Counted from the stretch's first letter, positions 18,546 to 28,336 are shown. The stretch: DNA of 64,000 nt from an uncultured Selenomonadales bacterium (GCA_946407015.1 CAMJML010000001.1:248001-312000), one strand, 5' to 3'. The notes: generated by a model from the sequence alone, not told the origin. Program-made: numbers and translations.

Positions 18546-20516
18546 GTGTTTAGCTGGAAAAAACTTTATGAGAATATTCAACAGGATTTAAAACTCTTTT
18601 TATTTATTTTAATGGTCATCAGCTTGTTCCGGGTGGCCTTTATTGTCCGGATGCACGCCTATATGGGGGATGCAACCAGTTTTTATGATATTATTTTGTC
18701 CCTTTATTATGGGATGCGCATTAGTTTAAAGAGTGCCGGCTTGCTGGCGGTTGTTTCCTTTGCCTGCAGTTATGGACTGCAGCTGTTGTTTAAATTTCCA
18801 AGTGCGTCTATCCGCCTGCTGCTGGGCACAGGGTATATCAGTTTGCTCAGCCTGCTGTTTTATGCCCGGATTCCATATTATGAGCAGTTTCATATGGGCT
18901 TTAACCAACTCGTTTTTAATACCTTTCAGGATGATGTGTATGCGTTGCTGTATACCCTGATAGAACAGTATCATTTGATCTCACGGCTGGCTATGACAGC
19001 CGGAACGGCCTGGGTTTTGCACTGCCTGCTGAAACGCTGGCTGAACCGGGGCGTGATTCATCTGCCGCATTTTTCCCGCTGGTATCAGAATATTGCTGTC
19101 CGGGCCTTATTTTTACTGGTCTTGTATCAACTGGTTATTTTTATCCGTTTTGGCGGCAGTATGACCTACGCGTACAATGTGGACTGGGAGAATTCCGGTG
19201 TTACCAAAGATCAATTGCTCAATGAAGCGGTTCTGGATGATATGCAGGCCTTGTACCGGGCTTATGAGCTGCACGAACGCATGCGTTATTCGACCGGTCT
19301 GGATATTGATCCGGCCAGAATGGCTTCCTACGGCCAGCGCTTGACCGGCACCTCGCTGACCACTGCGAATCTGGATGACTATTTAAAGAAAAAGGCCTTG
19401 GGCGTAAACAGCGGCCAGCCCCGGCATATATTCCTGATTATCGCCGAAAGTTATGCCAACTGGCCTTTATTGCCGCAATATGCTGATCTGAATATTGCCA
19501 ATGGCTTGAAAAATATTATCAGGCAGGACAATGCCGCCTATGTACCGACCCTGCTGCCGAACGGCATGAGCACTATCTCCGGCGTGCTGGGAGTGACCAC
19601 CGGCTTTGCCGATGTCAATCTTTATTTGAACTGCATTCCCGAGGGCTATCGTGAACCCTATCCGACAGCGATTGCCCCGCAGATGAAACGACTGGGTTAC
19701 AGACCGAAGTTCTGGTATGCCGGTCCGACCTCCTGGGAACGCATTCGTGATTTTACGCTGGCACAGGGCTTTGAGGAGTTTTACGGCAGCGGGGATTATA
19801 ACAGCCAGTCGGGCAATGTGTGGGGCTGTGATGATCAATATTTGTATCAGGCAGTCCTGGCCGGAACCGAGGAGGAGCAGCCTTCTTTTAATGTGATCCT
19901 GTCTGTTTCCAATCACTCTCCTTATACCGTGGACCTGGCGGCAGCCGGGTTTGATCCGGATCATGTGATGGCCGGTTTGCCGGAAGCACTTCGCCATAAT
20001 CAGGAGCTGGTGAAACAATTAGGCCATTTCTGGTATGCCGACAAAATGCTGGCCGAGTTTGTGCGGGAAGCCCGCAGTCAATATCCTGACAGTTTGTTTC
20101 TCATTGTCGGCGATCATGCCGACCGACTCAATATCGAGCCTAATCCCAAGATGTATCAGCGGTATGGTATTCCCCTGGTTGCCTACGGAAAAGGCGTTAC
20201 CAAAGAACTTTTTTCCAACCAGGCTGCCGGCAGTCATATCAATGTGGCACCGACCCTGATCGAACTGGTGGCTCCGGCCGGCTTTGAGTATTATTCGGTG
20301 GCTCCGAGCTTGACCAGAGGAGCCAGGGTGGGGGTAAATTACGGGTTTTGGATTACCCGGGATTATATCGGCAAGGCGGAGAATCAACCGCCTGAGGCTA
20401 TTCACGAGTCTGCACCGGCTGAACCCGGCTGGAATGAAATTGAGCAGGAAATTGACACGGTGCGGGCAATTTCCTGGTGGCGGATTAAAAAGGGCAGTGA
20501 TCTGACTGCCCAGTAA
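18546..20516 (+). CDS. LTA synthase-like membrane sulfatase-fold phosphotransferase
   Basis: A roughly 656-residue protein with five N-terminal TM segments (to about residue 210) and an extracytoplasmic alkaline phosphatase/sulfatase domain. Recognisable active-site elements are the metal-binding IIAESYANW, the nucleophile region NGMSTISG and GDHADR. This is the layout of lipoteichoic acid synthase and of OpgB/EptA relatives, which transfer phosphoglycerol or similar groups to surface glycans. In an outer-membrane bacterium the acceptor is more likely a periplasmic glucan, lipid A or capsule than LTA. GTG 18546 is preferred (GAGAGGAAG upstream, just before TM1); TTG 18480 is an alternative but uses the terminator arm of larE as its RBS. 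Confidence 0.85.
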   Translation: MFSWKKLYENIQQDLKLFLFILMVISLFRVAFIVRMHAYMGDATSFYDIILSLYYGMRISLKSAGLLAVVSFACSYGLQLLFKFPSASIRLLLGTGYISLLSLLFYARIPYYEQFHMGFNQLVFNTFQDDVYALLYTLIEQYHLISRLAMTAGTAWVLHCLLKRWLNRGVIHLPHFSRWYQNIAVRALFLLVLYQLVIFIRFGGSMTYAYNVDWENSGVTKDQLLNEAVLDDMQALYRAYELHERMRYSTGLDIDPARMASYGQRLTGTSLTTANLDDYLKKKALGVNSGQPRHIFLIIAESYANWPLLPQYADLNIANGLKNIIRQDNAAYVPTLLPNGMSTISGVLGVTTGFADVNLYLNCIPEGYREPYPTAIAPQMKRLGYRPKFWYAGPTSWERIRDFTLAQGFEEFYGSGDYNSQSGNVWGCDDQYLYQAVLAGTEEEQPSFNVILSVSNHSPYTVDLAAAGFDPDHVMAGLPEALRHNQELVKQLGHFWYADKMLAEFVREARSQYPDSLFLIVGDHADRLNIEPNPKMYQRYGIPLVAYGKGVTKELFSNQAAGSHINVAPTLIELVAPAGFEYYSVAPSLTRGARVGVNYGFWITRDYIGKAENQPPEAIHESAPAEPGWNEIEQEIDTVRAISWWRIKKGSDLTAQ

Positions 20517-20528
20517 ATTGCGTACTAA

Positions 20529-20562
20529 AAAGAGGCCGGCTCCGGATGGAGCGGCCTCTTAC
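20529..20562. terminator. Bidirectional intrinsic terminator
   Basis: AGAGGCCG / CGGCCTCT stem lying between two convergent genes, with T-run on the minus exit (CTCTTTTTAG) and CTTA on the plus exit. Confidence 0.8.
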
Positions 20563-20605
20563 TGTTTGCTGGATGTGACCAAGGGCAACTGTGATGACAG
20601 GGCGC

Positions 20606-21790
20606 TTATTCGGCCGGGGTTTTGGGGCTGAGCTTGCGATGCAGCAGCAGCAGGTAACAGCCCAGTGATATCGCAATGAGTACAGTGGAATAGCCGTAAA
20701 TATAGCTGAAGCCCAGCCGTTCGGCCACCATGCCCCAAATGATGGCCCCAAGGCCGATCCCGGTATCCATAGCCGACATAAAGGTGGCATTGGCGGCACC
20801 GCGCCGCTGCGGCGGGGCCAGAGCAATGGTAATGGCATTGAGGATGGGTTGTACTGATCCGAAGCCTAAACCGTAAAGCACAGCGGCCACTAAAAATTGC
20901 GGCAAGGCCGTGGCATGGACCAATACCTGCAGGGCTGCGCCTAATAACAGCATACCGGGCAGCAGAATGGCCGAGAAACCCAGCCGGTCGGCGGCTTTTC
21001 CCATAAAAGGCCGGGTCACGAGCAGCGAGATGGCAAAAGTGGTAAAGAACAGGCCAATGTCGGTAATCCCGCGATAGGCCGCATAACCGGGCAGGAAAGT
21101 AACAATTCCGCCATAGGTGAGCGAGACAAACAAGAGAACGACCGAAGGGACAACCGCTGTTTTTTCGATTATGACCCCCTTGCGGTCTGTAGGCAGGCTT
21201 ACCGGATTTTTTTGTTCATAGTTAATCAGCCAGGAAGCGCCCAGACAGAGCAGGGACAGTACCGTTGCCAGGGTAAACAGCATGGAATAGCTGGAGTGGC
21301 TGGTCAGGGCCAAACCCCAGGCCGGACCGATGGACATGGCTACGGTGGAAGCCATGCCGAAATACCCCATTCCTTCGGCCCGGCGGGCCGGCGGGATGAC
21401 ATCGGAGGCAATGGTGCCGGTGGCTGTGGTGGTGGCTCCCCAGCCTACCCCTTGCAGTAAGCGGACGGCAAGGAGAATAATAATGAGCGAGGTGGCATGA
21501 TAGGAAGCCGTTGTGACGGCAAAAATACCAACCCCTAACAGCAAAACGCGTTTGCGGCCAATCTGATCCAGCATATTGCCGAACAAGGGACGAAAGACTA
21601 CGGCCGCCAGCGTGAAAATCCCGACAATTAACCCGGCCATGGATTGGCTGCCGCCAATAAACTGGGCATAGAGCGGTAAAGTGGGCAAGAGCATGTACAT
21701 GGATGTGAACACGAGGAAGTTAGCCAAAATGACTAACATAAATTCTTTTGACCAAAGTTTTTGCTGCAGGCAATCCGCTGATTGATTCAT
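20606..21790 (-). CDS. MFS transporter
   Basis: A 394-residue, 12-TM major facilitator of the drug-efflux type, with the loop 2-3 motif region GNMLDQIGRKRVLL (about residues 72-85) and the motif C-like GPAWGLAL in TM5. It most likely exports a small hydrophobic compound by proton antiport. The start ATG 21790 has GGGAGGAG upstream. A 94-bp gap separates it from the alpha/beta hydrolase upstream on the same strand, so they may be cotranscribed. Substrate unknown. Confidence 0.9.
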   Translation of the reverse strand: MNQSADCLQQKLWSKEFMLVILANFLVFTSMYMLLPTLPLYAQFIGGSQSMAGLIVGIFTLAAVVFRPLFGNMLDQIGRKRVLLLGVGIFAVTTASYHATSLIIILLAVRLLQGVGWGATTTATGTIASDVIPPARRAEGMGYFGMASTVAMSIGPAWGLALTSHSSYSMLFTLATVLSLLCLGASWLINYEQKNPVSLPTDRKGVIIEKTAVVPSVVLLFVSLTYGGIVTFLPGYAAYRGITDIGLFFTTFAISLLVTRPFMGKAADRLGFSAILLPGMLLLGAALQVLVHATALPQFLVAAVLYGLGFGSVQPILNAITIALAPPQRRGAANATFMSAMDTGIGLGAIIWGMVAERLGFSYIYGYSTVLIAISLGCYLLLLHRKLSPKTPAE

Positions 21791-21884
21791 CGCTTAACTC
21801 CTCCCAGTTTGATCCTAATACTTCTAGTATAGCCGATTTAGGGGTTTTTGGACACCGGTCAGGCCGTTTTGCTGCCAGGCCGCA

Positions 21885-22685
21885 TCAGCGCGAGGTCCAG
21901 TTGATTTTATGCAGGAACTGCTGCACCAACCGGTTGAAATTGGCTGGCTGGCATAGATTGGTCGGATCAACGGCATTGGTGATGACATAAAGTTCGGAAC
22001 GGGCAATTTTTTGCATTGCCCGCTGCATCAGCTTTAAGCTAATTGCCAGTGTATTGCCGACAATGCCCAGAGCCGGGCAGTGTATGCGTGCAAGCTGCCG
22101 GGTATGATTGGTGCGCAAGATGGCAAAATGCTGCAGGACTGCTTCTTTTTTGCGCAGATGGCCGACAATCCGGAGCATTTGCGCACAGGCCAGCGGCCAG
22201 CGGCGGTATTGAGCCCGGATGATGGGCTGCAGCAGCCGGGCAGGCAAAGCAATCAGCCAAAATGCGGTGCATAAGCTTATCCAGATCAGACGTTCTTTGA
22301 GACTGGTGGGATCGGTGTCGCCGGCCGAATCGGTAATGATGATGGCGCGGACCTTGTCCGGATGGCGCAGGGCAAAATGATAGGTCACGACCCCGCCGTA
22401 GGATACTCCGCAGAGGACAACCTGTTTAAGCTCGAGATAGTCCAGCAAGTCGGCAATGTCGTCACACTGCCGGTCCAGGATGGTGGCGATGGGGCCTGTC
22501 AAACGTCCGGACTGTCCGCTGCCGCGCAAATCGGGGCAGAGGACCCGGTAACCGGTGCGGAAGGCAGCCACCTGCGGTTCAAACATGGCGCTGCTGGCCC
22601 CCAGTCCATGAATAAACAGAATGGGCCGGCCCCGGCCGGTGTCGGTATAAAAAATAGCGGTTTGGTTGGTATTGTAATAGGGCAT
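21885..22685 (-). CDS. Alpha/beta hydrolase, apparently lacking the catalytic His
   Basis: A 266-residue alpha/beta-hydrolase. The oxyanion HGLG, the nucleophile elbow CGVSYGG (Ser near residue 95) and DLRGSGQS are intact. The C-terminal region where the family carries NAGHxxxxxxP reads NAVDPTNLCQP, so Asp replaces the catalytic His. It may be inactive, use another His, or have a non-hydrolytic role. ATG 22685 has AAAAGGAA upstream. It lies between an MFS pump and a LysR regulator on the same strand, suggesting small-molecule detoxification, but no substrate can be named. Confidence 0.88.
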   Translation of the reverse strand: MPYYNTNQTAIFYTDTGRGRPILFIHGLGASSAMFEPQVAAFRTGYRVLCPDLRGSGQSGRLTGPIATILDRQCDDIADLLDYLELKQVVLCGVSYGGVVTYHFALRHPDKVRAIIITDSAGDTDPTSLKERLIWISLCTAFWLIALPARLLQPIIRAQYRRWPLACAQMLRIVGHLRKKEAVLQHFAILRTNHTRQLARIHCPALGIVGNTLAISLKLMQRAMQKIARSELYVITNAVDPTNLCQPANFNRLVQQFLHKINWTSR

Positions 22686-22802
22686 AACCAGATTCCTTTT
22701 CCGAGGATTTTTTGGGTTTAGCGGGTGAATGAATTTCAAGCCGGGCTTAACCTTCCGGCCGGTCATTCGGCTATCACTATTTTGCCCAAAAAAGGGACGG
22801 TT

Positions 22803-23711
22803 TCATCCCGGAAGGACAAGGAACGATTGGCTAGCCGGCTGGAAGGCCTGAATGACAAAGTCGCGGAACTTGACGGCTGCCGGGGGCAGATAGCGCTGAC
22901 TGATCCAGGCAATCCCAATGGTGCGGTGGCAAAGCGGCTTTCTGATTTGCAAAAAGCTGAGGTTAGCCTGTTCCAGCCCGGCGATGCGGGGGATAATGGC
23001 TACACCCAGCTTGGCTTCAACCAGCCCGGCGACGGTCATAATTTCTTCTCCTTCGAAGGTAATGGCCGGTTTGAAGCCGGCTTGATCAAAAAGCTGGTCG
23101 GTAATGATTCTTAAGCCATACCGCGGTTTAAAGGTAATAATGGGTTCATTGGCAATCTGACTGAGGTCGATGGTCTGCTGGCCGGCCAGCGGATGGCCGG
23201 TGGGTACGGCAACAAACAATTCTTCGGTAAACAGGGGAGCCCATTCCACTCTTTCCCGGGTGACAATCGGAGCCGAAAAACATAAATCAATTTCGCCGGA
23301 GGCCAGTTGATCCATCAGCGTATTGGTGGCATTTTGGTACAGCTTAAATTTCACCAGCGGGTATTGCTGCCGGAACTTGCTTAACAGGTCGGGAATAAAA
23401 TGGGTGCCTAAAGAATGCAAAAAAGCCAGTGGAATCGTTCCATGGTCAGGGTTAAGCAAATCCTGAATGGCTTGCTTGCCTTGGATGATTTCCTGCATGG
23501 CCCTGTCGACATGCTTGAGAAAAATCTGGCCATAGCGGCTGAGCACAACCTTTTTTCCCTGACGTTCAAACAGCGGAATGCCTAGCTCGTCTTCCAGCCG
23601 GGCAATCGAGCGGCTTAAAGCGGGCTGGGAAATGGTCAGCGCTTCAGCGGCACGGGTAAAATGCTGCAACTGGGCGACGGTTTTAAAGTATTCCAGCTGA
23701 TGCCATTCCAT
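22803..23711 (-). CDS. LysR family regulator, divergent to an MFS transporter
   Basis: A 302-residue LTTR. The winged HTH occupies residues 1-60 (MEWHQLEYFKTVAQLQHFTR, then LTISQPALSRSIARLEDELG), and the rest is a two-lobed effector-binding domain. ATG 23711 follows GAGGTG. It is transcribed away from the MFS gene at 23858. The 146-bp gap contains ATGCAT-type inverted repeats (23755-23785) that suit LysR binding. It most likely activates the divergent transporter; the inducer is unknown. Confidence 0.93.
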   Translation of the reverse strand: MEWHQLEYFKTVAQLQHFTRAAEALTISQPALSRSIARLEDELGIPLFERQGKKVVLSRYGQIFLKHVDRAMQEIIQGKQAIQDLLNPDHGTIPLAFLHSLGTHFIPDLLSKFRQQYPLVKFKLYQNATNTLMDQLASGEIDLCFSAPIVTRERVEWAPLFTEELFVAVPTGHPLAGQQTIDLSQIANEPIITFKPRYGLRIITDQLFDQAGFKPAITFEGEEIMTVAGLVEAKLGVAIIPRIAGLEQANLSFLQIRKPLCHRTIGIAWISQRYLPPAAVKFRDFVIQAFQPASQSFLVLPG

Positions 23712-23857
23712 GAGCAACACCTCATTGTCGTTATTCTGCTTTAATTATAACATGAATGCATGATTTAGATGTAAATGATGCATTAGACAGCATGAATTGT
23801 CCGGCGTTATGATAAGGATGAAACGCGATTTGAGAAGGATTCGGAAAGGAGCAGGTT

Positions 23858-25075
23858 ATGGCTCAATATATTGTCAAAGGAACAAAAGAGTACTGGCAAG
23901 CGATTTCGTCATTATTTATGGGCAGTTTCGCAACGTTTGCCATCCTTTATTCACCACAGCCGCTGATTGCTGTTTTTGCCGAACAGTTCGCGGTGACCCC
24001 GGCCATGGCCAGCTTGACTGTTTCACTGGCTACCGGACCGTTGGCTGTTTGTATGCTGCTGGCTGCCTGGCTGTCCGATGCGGTCGGCCGGAAAAAAATT
24101 ATGGCCATAGCCTTGGTCTTTTCGGCGGTGCTGATGATCCTGGCGGCACTGAGTGCCAATTTCAGCACCCTGCTGCTGATCCGGACGCTGCACGGCATTA
24201 TCCTGGCAGGATTCCCGGCGATTGCCATGGTCTATGTAAATGAAGAATTTCATCCCGCCATTACCGGCCTGGTCATTGGCATTTATATCAGCGGCAATTC
24301 GCTGGGCGGCTTGGCCGGGCGCCTGATCGTCAGCACGCTCAGTGACCTCTGGTCCTGGCAAATTGCTTTAGCAAGCATCGGTGCCGTCAGCCTGTTGTCA
24401 GGACTATGGTTTTGGCGCAGCTTGCCGGAATCACGCCACTTTGCAGTCCGCCGCCTGCCTATCCGGGAGCTTGGGGCTGCTTTTGGAAATTTACTGCACA
24501 ATCCACTGCTGGTGGCTGTTTATACCATCTCCTTCCTCATTATGGGGAGCTTTGTGGCGTTATACAATTACATCGGCTGTGTATTGCTGGCTCCGCCCTA
24601 TAACCTCAGCCAGACGCTGGTTGGACTAATTTTTGTCGTTTATCTGGTAGGAACGTTTAGTTCGACCCTGATGGGACGGCTTTCCGACCGTGAGGGCAAG
24701 GCTAAAATCCTGGTTGTTGGGCTGGTGATCATGCTGGCCGGCTGCCTGATCACCCTCAATCTCAATTTGTATTTAAAAATCCTGGGAATTGCCATCTTTA
24801 CCTTTGGTTTTTTTGGGGCTCACTCGGTTGCCAGCGGCTGGGCCGGTCAAGGGGCCGCCACCGACAAGGCCCAGTCAACGGCGCTCTATCTGTTGTTTTT
24901 TTATTGCGGGGCCAGCATTCTGGGGGCGGCCGGGGGAACACTGCTGATGAGCTATGGCTGGCAGGGGGTGGTCGTACTGATTGGAGCCGCCCTTTTGGCT
25001 GCCGTAAGTATTGCGGTTATTTTGCTGAAAATATGTGGCGCCGGGGCGGCTTTGAAGCATAATAGTGCCGGCTAG
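23858..25075 (+). CDS. MFS transporter (YnfM-like)
   Basis: A 405-residue 12-TM major facilitator. It resembles the YnfM group in its N-terminal FATFAILYSPQPLIAVFAEQF and the loop motif WLSDAVGRKKIM (about residues 69-80). YnfM-type genes are commonly found beside a divergent LysR gene, as here, which supports the pairing. Substrate in this group is uncertain; acid or drug efflux has been proposed. RBS GGAAAGGAG precedes the ATG by 7 bases. A long perfect hairpin terminates the gene. Confidence 0.9.
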   Translation: MAQYIVKGTKEYWQAISSLFMGSFATFAILYSPQPLIAVFAEQFAVTPAMASLTVSLATGPLAVCMLLAAWLSDAVGRKKIMAIALVFSAVLMILAALSANFSTLLLIRTLHGIILAGFPAIAMVYVNEEFHPAITGLVIGIYISGNSLGGLAGRLIVSTLSDLWSWQIALASIGAVSLLSGLWFWRSLPESRHFAVRRLPIRELGAAFGNLLHNPLLVAVYTISFLIMGSFVALYNYIGCVLLAPPYNLSQTLVGLIFVVYLVGTFSSTLMGRLSDREGKAKILVVGLVIMLAGCLITLNLNLYLKILGIAIFTFGFFGAHSVASGWAGQGAATDKAQSTALYLLFFYCGASILGAAGGTLLMSYGWQGVVVLIGAALLAAVSIAVILLKICGAGAALKHNSAG

Positions 25076-25079
25076 CGGT

Positions 25080-25124
25080 ATAATAAAGAAAGTCCTTCCA
25101 TTGACGAAGGACTTTCTTTATTAT
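25080..25124. terminator. Intrinsic terminator
   Basis: A perfect 19-bp stem (ATAATAAAGAAAGTCCTTC and complement) around a 7-base loop, 4 bases after the MFS stop codon. Confidence 0.92.
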
Positions 25125-25177
25125 GCCAGAATTGAAGAAACAGAATAAGCTCTTATTAACCATAGGGAGAGTTGTCT

Positions 25178-26068
25178 GTGGATATCAAGCACCTGAAATA
25201 TTTTGTTGAGGTGGCCAGGCACAAAAGCTTCAGTAAAGCTGCCGGCCTCAATTTTGTCTCCCAGTCCACCATCAGTAAAATGATTAAAGACCTGGAAAAT
25301 GAATTGGGCGTTGGATTGTTTAATCGCACTTCAAAATATGTAGAGTTAACCGATGAAGGCGAAATTTTGTTCCTGCAAGCTGAAAAAATGGTGGAACTGT
25401 TTGAAAATATCACCAATGAATTTCAAAGCAGTCTGAATTTTGAACAGGGAAAAATCAGCATTGGCCTGCCGCCGATTACCGCAGCCACCGAGTTTGCCCA
25501 GCTGTTAGGCCAGTTCCGCAGGGCTTTTCCGCGAATTGATATCACGCTATTTGAATATGGGTCGAAAAAAGTGGAAGTGGGCATCCAGGATGGTTCGCTG
25601 GATGTCGGAGTTGTCTGCTCACCGCCCCGAAATGAATGTTACTCCACAATTCCTTTTTCGAAGGATCCTTTGCAGATCATTATGCACCGTGATCATCCGT
25701 TAAGCCGGGAAACCGCCGTTTCTTTTGCGGCTTTGGTTCAGGAAAGTTTCGTCTTATACCGGCATGACTTCAGCCTGTATGATGAGATTATCAATCGCTG
25801 CAAGCTGGCCGGCTTTGCGCCGCATATTATTTTTGAGACTTCCCAGCGCGAGCTGATGACCCAGATTGTGGCTGCTAATTTAGGGCTTGCCCTGCTGCCC
25901 AGCAGGATTTGCTCTCAGTTGCACGAGCCGGGCATTGTCGCTATTGATCTGGAGGATCCCATCTATTTGCAGATGTCCATCATCTGGAATAAACGCCGTT
26001 ATTTGTCTCACGCTACCCGGTTGTGGGTGAATTTTGCCCAGGAATATATCCTATTGTCAGAGCAATAG
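25178..26068 (+). CDS. LysR family regulator (paralogue of the one at 57989)
   Basis: A 296-residue LTTR with N-terminal winged HTH (VDIKHLKYFVEVARHKSFSK) and an effector domain of the CidR/YwbI-like type. It shares stretches such as GSLDVGVV, FETSQRE and SHATRLWV with the LysR at 57989 (GSLDVGIV, CETAQWD, SYATRAWL), so the two are probably paralogues. GTG 25178 is chosen because AGGGAGA lies 7 bases upstream. It precedes a 2-hydroxyacid dehydrogenase on the same strand by 140 bp and may regulate it; effector unknown. Confidence 0.92.
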   Translation: MDIKHLKYFVEVARHKSFSKAAGLNFVSQSTISKMIKDLENELGVGLFNRTSKYVELTDEGEILFLQAEKMVELFENITNEFQSSLNFEQGKISIGLPPITAATEFAQLLGQFRRAFPRIDITLFEYGSKKVEVGIQDGSLDVGVVCSPPRNECYSTIPFSKDPLQIIMHRDHPLSRETAVSFAALVQESFVLYRHDFSLYDEIINRCKLAGFAPHIIFETSQRELMTQIVAANLGLALLPSRICSQLHEPGIVAIDLEDPIYLQMSIIWNKRRYLSHATRLWVNFAQEYILLSEQ

Positions 26069-26208
26069 CGATGCCCATAACTATTCCGATATGGAATTGT
26101 TTCTATCTATACTATGAATTTTACAGATAGAAGGTCAAGGCGTACAATGAAGACAATGTAAGTCTGCGAAGGGAAGCCGTTCGCGACGAAGCTTAGGAGG
26201 TTGTTGCA

Positions 26209-27183
26209 ATGAAGAAAAAAGTGTTTATTTCCGGTCTTATTCCTCAGGTTGCCTATGAAACGCTCTCTCAAGAGTTCGAGGTTACCATGCATCATGATTT
26301 GCGCCTGCTGTCCAAAGAGGAAATCAAAGCAGGGCTGGCAGGCAAAGACGCCTTGCTGTCACTCTTATCGGACAATATTGATGCCGATATTATCAATTCC
26401 AGTCCGGACTTGAAAATCATTGCCAACTATGGTGCCGGTTTCAATAATATCGATGTTGCAGCGGCCAGCGCCAGAAAGATTCCGGTTACGAATACGCCGC
26501 TGGTTTCCACCAATGCGACGGCGGACTTAACCTGGGGCCTGATTTTAGCTATTTCCCGCCGGATTGTTGAAGGGGATAAAAATACCCGTGCCGGCAAATT
26601 TACCGGCTGGGCACCCCTGTATCACTTAGGTGTGGAGGTCACCGGCAAGACGTTGGGAATTATCGGCATGGGCAATATCGGCAAAGCGGTTGCCAGACGG
26701 GCTAAAGGCTTTGAAATGCCCATTATCTACTATTCCCGTACGCGCTTAAGTCCTGAAGAAGAAAAAGAACTGAACGCTGAATACCGCGAACTCGATGCGG
26801 TCATTCGCGATGCCGATTTCCTAACTTTCCATCTAAGCTATCATCCTTCCCTGCGCCATATGATCGGGGCTAAAGAATTGGCCAGTATGAAAAAGACGGC
26901 CTTTTTGATTAATGCCGCCCGCGGGCCTCTTGTCGATGAGCAGGCCCTGTTAGAAGCACTGCGGAACAAAACTATTGCCGGAGCCGGACTGGATGTCTAT
27001 GAATTTGAACCGGCTGTTACAAAAGGCTTGGAAGAACTGGATAATGTGGTGCTTTGTCCGCATCTCGGCAATGCTACCATTGAAACCCGCGATCAAATGG
27101 CGGATATCGCCGCCCGGAACATTGTCAATGTGTTAAAAGGCGAACGCCCCATTTCTTGTGTTAATCCACAAATTTACGAATAA
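26209..27183 (+). CDS. D-isomer-specific 2-hydroxyacid dehydrogenase
   Basis: A 324-residue NAD(P)-dependent enzyme of the glyoxylate/hydroxypyruvate reductase or D-lactate dehydrogenase family. It has the Rossmann motif GIIGMGNIGKAVARRA (about residues 150-165), the catalytic Arg in NAARGPLVDE, the Glu in YEFEP and the His in CPHLGNAT. It reduces a 2-keto acid to the D-2-hydroxy acid in the cytoplasm. TAGGAGG precedes the ATG by 8 bases. It follows the LysR gene and ends at a strong terminator. Together with the lactate-type FAD dehydrogenases it points to 2-hydroxyacid metabolism; the exact substrate is not determinable. Confidence 0.92.
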   Translation: MKKKVFISGLIPQVAYETLSQEFEVTMHHDLRLLSKEEIKAGLAGKDALLSLLSDNIDADIINSSPDLKIIANYGAGFNNIDVAAASARKIPVTNTPLVSTNATADLTWGLILAISRRIVEGDKNTRAGKFTGWAPLYHLGVEVTGKTLGIIGMGNIGKAVARRAKGFEMPIIYYSRTRLSPEEEKELNAEYRELDAVIRDADFLTFHLSYHPSLRHMIGAKELASMKKTAFLINAARGPLVDEQALLEALRNKTIAGAGLDVYEFEPAVTKGLEELDNVVLCPHLGNATIETRDQMADIAARNIVNVLKGERPISCVNPQIYE

Positions 27184-27208
27184 GCCGGTATGCTCCGGCT
27201 TGTGCATA

Positions 27209-27244
27209 AAAAAAGGCCTGCATCGGCAAGATGCAGGCCTTTTG
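27209..27244. terminator. Bidirectional intrinsic terminator
   Basis: AAAAGGCCTGCAT / ATGCAGGCCTTTT stem between the convergent dehydrogenase and bioB genes, with A-run and T-run flanks. A smaller AAGCCGG/CCGGCTT hairpin lies just before it. Confidence 0.92.
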
Positions 27245-27253
27245 ACCGTTCGG

Positions 27254-28255
27254 TTAGGCATGTTTTTTATTGCAGACCGGGTTTAAGCCCAGGCCGGTAA
27301 TGGTTTGCAGATCACGGTCGGCGCCCTGGCCGGCGGTGGTCAGATAGTTGCCAATTAAAGCTCCGTTAATACCGGACAAGTAACCCAGTGGAACCAGTTC
27401 CCCTAAATTATGCTCGCGGCCGCCGGCATAGCGGATGATTTTGGTGGGCAATACCAGACGGAAGATAGCGAAGGTTTGCAGAATTTCCATCGGTTTCAAA
27501 CGGTCGCTGTTTTCCAGCGGAGTCCCTTTAATCGGGTTGAGCACATTCACCGGAATGGAGTCGGCGTCCAATTCTTTTAAGGTGAAAGCCAGTTCAATCC
27601 GCTGACGCCAGTTTTCGCCCAGGCCGATGATGCCGCCGGAGCAAACTTGCAGGCCTTCGGCTTTGATTCTTTTAATCGTGGCAATCCGCTCTTCATAAGT
27701 ATGGGTGGTGCAAATTTCATTAAAAAAGCTTTCACTGGTTTCCAGGTTGTGATGATACCGGGTAATTCCGGCTGCTTTTAACGCCTTTACATGATCCTCC
27801 TGCAGCGTTCCCAGTGAGCAGCAGCGATTGAGCGTCGTTTCGCGGCCGATGCGTTCAATGGCGTTTAAAATTTTATCAAAATCCGGGTCGCCTTCGGCAC
27901 CACAGCCGGCGGTTACGATACAAAAGCGGGAAGCCCCGTTTTGCTCGGCGTCTTTGGCTGCCTTTAAAATATCGTCTTCCGTCATGAGCGGATAGGCGGT
28001 AAACTGAACTTCTTTATGGTGTGCCGATTGGGCACAGAATTTACAGTTTTCCGAGCAGTTTCCGGAGCGGGCATTGACGATTTGGCAAGTATCAACCGCT
28101 TTGCCGGTGAAATGTTCCCGGACCTTGTTGGCCACACCCAGCAAAATGGGAATATCGGCTTCCTCGATTTGGGTCAAGGACAGCGCCTCATCAAAAGTCA
28201 GCTGGCCGCCATTTAATACTTTTTTACCTAATTCAAAAATCAAATCATAACTCAT
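27254..28255 (-). CDS. bioB: Biotin synthase, canonical copy
   Basis: A 333-residue radical-SAM enzyme that inserts sulfur into dethiobiotin. The SAM-cluster cysteines are in CSENCKFC (about residues 68-75). The [2Fe-2S] ligands of E. coli BioB all have counterparts: Cys in SRFCIVTAG, Cys in CCSLGTL, Cys in VCSGGIIG and Arg in RYAGGRE. GGGAGG precedes the ATG. It is the second gene of a two-bioB unit with an 81-bp gap from the upstream paralogue, probably controlled by the BirA-like operator at 29354. Confidence 0.95.
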   Translation of the reverse strand: MSYDLIFELGKKVLNGGQLTFDEALSLTQIEEADIPILLGVANKVREHFTGKAVDTCQIVNARSGNCSENCKFCAQSAHHKEVQFTAYPLMTEDDILKAAKDAEQNGASRFCIVTAGCGAEGDPDFDKILNAIERIGRETTLNRCCSLGTLQEDHVKALKAAGITRYHHNLETSESFFNEICTTHTYEERIATIKRIKAEGLQVCSGGIIGLGENWRQRIELAFTLKELDADSIPVNVLNPIKGTPLENSDRLKPMEILQTFAIFRLVLPTKIIRYAGGREHNLGELVPLGYLSGINGALIGNYLTTAGQGADRDLQTITGLGLNPVCNKKHA

Positions 28256-28336
28256 ATCTATGGACCTCCCGAAATAGTTTTGAAAGCATAGCGTAGTAGC
28301 ATTTCCCGGTTATCCGGACGGACAGCGTTGCAGCCA

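Noticed and set aside
22725-23114. 129-codon plus-strand frame overlapping the LysR gene
   Set aside because: It is antisense to the LysR effector domain and has no plausible product.
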